Below are positions 6,930-7,142 of a stretch of DNA of 7,142 bases, piece after piece. Each line of letters begins with the position of its first letter. The first letter of the stretch is position 1. Under the pieces are notes generated by a model. It was given only the letters and a program-made list of their open reading frames with translations. It made no database searches and was not told where the DNA came from. Origin of the DNA: DATBAK01 sp036787815 (GTDB lineage: Bacteria; Actinomycetota; Acidimicrobiia; IMCC26256; PALSA-610); NCBI GenBank assembly GCA_036787815.1, contig DAIQOP010000202.1:1-7142 (forward strand), written 5' to 3'. Both the position numbers and the translations under genes were made by a program.

Positions 6930-7142
6930 CGGCCGCGCGCTCTACATCATCTCGGTTGCCGCGGAGCTCGCCGGCGTGCACCCGCAGACCCTGCGCATCT
7001 ACGAGCGCAAGGGTCTGATCGAGCCGCAGCGCACCCAGGGCCGGAGCCGCCGGTACTCCGAGCGCGACATCGCGCTGCTCCAGCACATCCAGGAGCTCAC
7101 GCAGGCGGGCGTCGGACTCTCGGGCGTCGAGCGGATCCTCGA
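6919..7142 (+). CDS. hspR: Heat-shock repressor HspR, MerR family (5' part)
   Basis: The first 74 codons of a MerR-family regulator run off the window end. Residues 8-31 (YIISVAAELAGVHPQTLR, then IYERKG) form the winged helix-turn-helix and closely resemble Streptomyces and mycobacterial HspR. The wing (GRSRRYSERDI, 41-51) and the following helices (IALLQHIQELTQAGVGLSGVERIL) also fit. HspR binds HAIR operators to repress the dnaK operon, with DnaK as co-repressor, so the two HAIR-like sites at 3138-3181 are its expected targets and the loop would be autoregulatory. The ATG overlaps the end of dnaJ by 11 bases and has GGAGAG (6908-6913) five bases upstream, a better Shine-Dalgarno than those of grpE or dnaJ. 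The C-terminal part, where cysteines or a hydrophobic tail may lie, is not visible. Confidence 0.93.
   Translation, partial: METDGRALYIISVAAELAGVHPQTLRIYERKGLIEPQRTQGRSRRYSERDIALLQHIQELTQAGVGLSGVERIL

Overview
The window is GC-rich chromosomal DNA from an actinobacterium, apparently from a draft or metagenome assembly because it contains a run of ten Ns (2516-2525). The lineage call rests on four things: a dnaK-grpE-dnaJ-hspR operon, HspR-type (HAIR) operator sequences upstream of dnaK, a DnaK without the extra N-terminal segment found in Gram-negative homologues, and a membrane Fe-S reductase of the type known from mycobacteria (Rv0338c/EtfD). A class such as Acidimicrobiia is possible, but this is a guess.

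Left half (1-3083, genes on the minus strand). Positions 1-37 may hold the last codons of a plus-strand gene. An 83-bp intergenic repeat (38-120) and a stem-loop (106-143) follow. Next is a 735-residue membrane-anchored Fe-S reductase (147-2354, GTG start with a strong Shine-Dalgarno). The segment 2355-2660 is not ordinary intergenic DNA. It holds the reductase leader, a second version of the end of the next gene, the N gap, a second copy of the reductase leader, and a second copy of the 83-bp repeat. The simplest reading is that two overlapping contigs, probably from two strains, were joined end to end. The true spacer would then be about 112 or 140 bp depending on the version. A 140-residue stand-alone cyclic-nucleotide-binding protein (2661-3083) lies upstream of the reductase on the same strand.

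Divergent control region (3084-3247). On the minus strand a plausible promoter would start a leaderless mRNA at the ATG of the cyclic-nucleotide-binding gene. On the plus strand a TTGATG-N17-TATAGT promoter is overlaid by two HAIR-like sites 23 bp apart. The leader has a small hairpin and a second possible hairpin over the dnaK Shine-Dalgarno.

Right half (3248-7142, plus strand). dnaK, grpE, dnaJ and the start of hspR are packed with 1-nt, 0-nt and -11-nt junctions, so they almost certainly form one operon. DnaK folds clients in an ATP cycle, DnaJ delivers clients and stimulates ATP hydrolysis, GrpE exchanges nucleotide, and HspR (with DnaK as co-repressor in studied actinobacteria) shuts the operon down through HAIR. 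The coding content is mostly standard. The most informative features are the assembly join with strain-level variation, the dispersed repeat, and the control region. I saw no undescribed multi-gene system.
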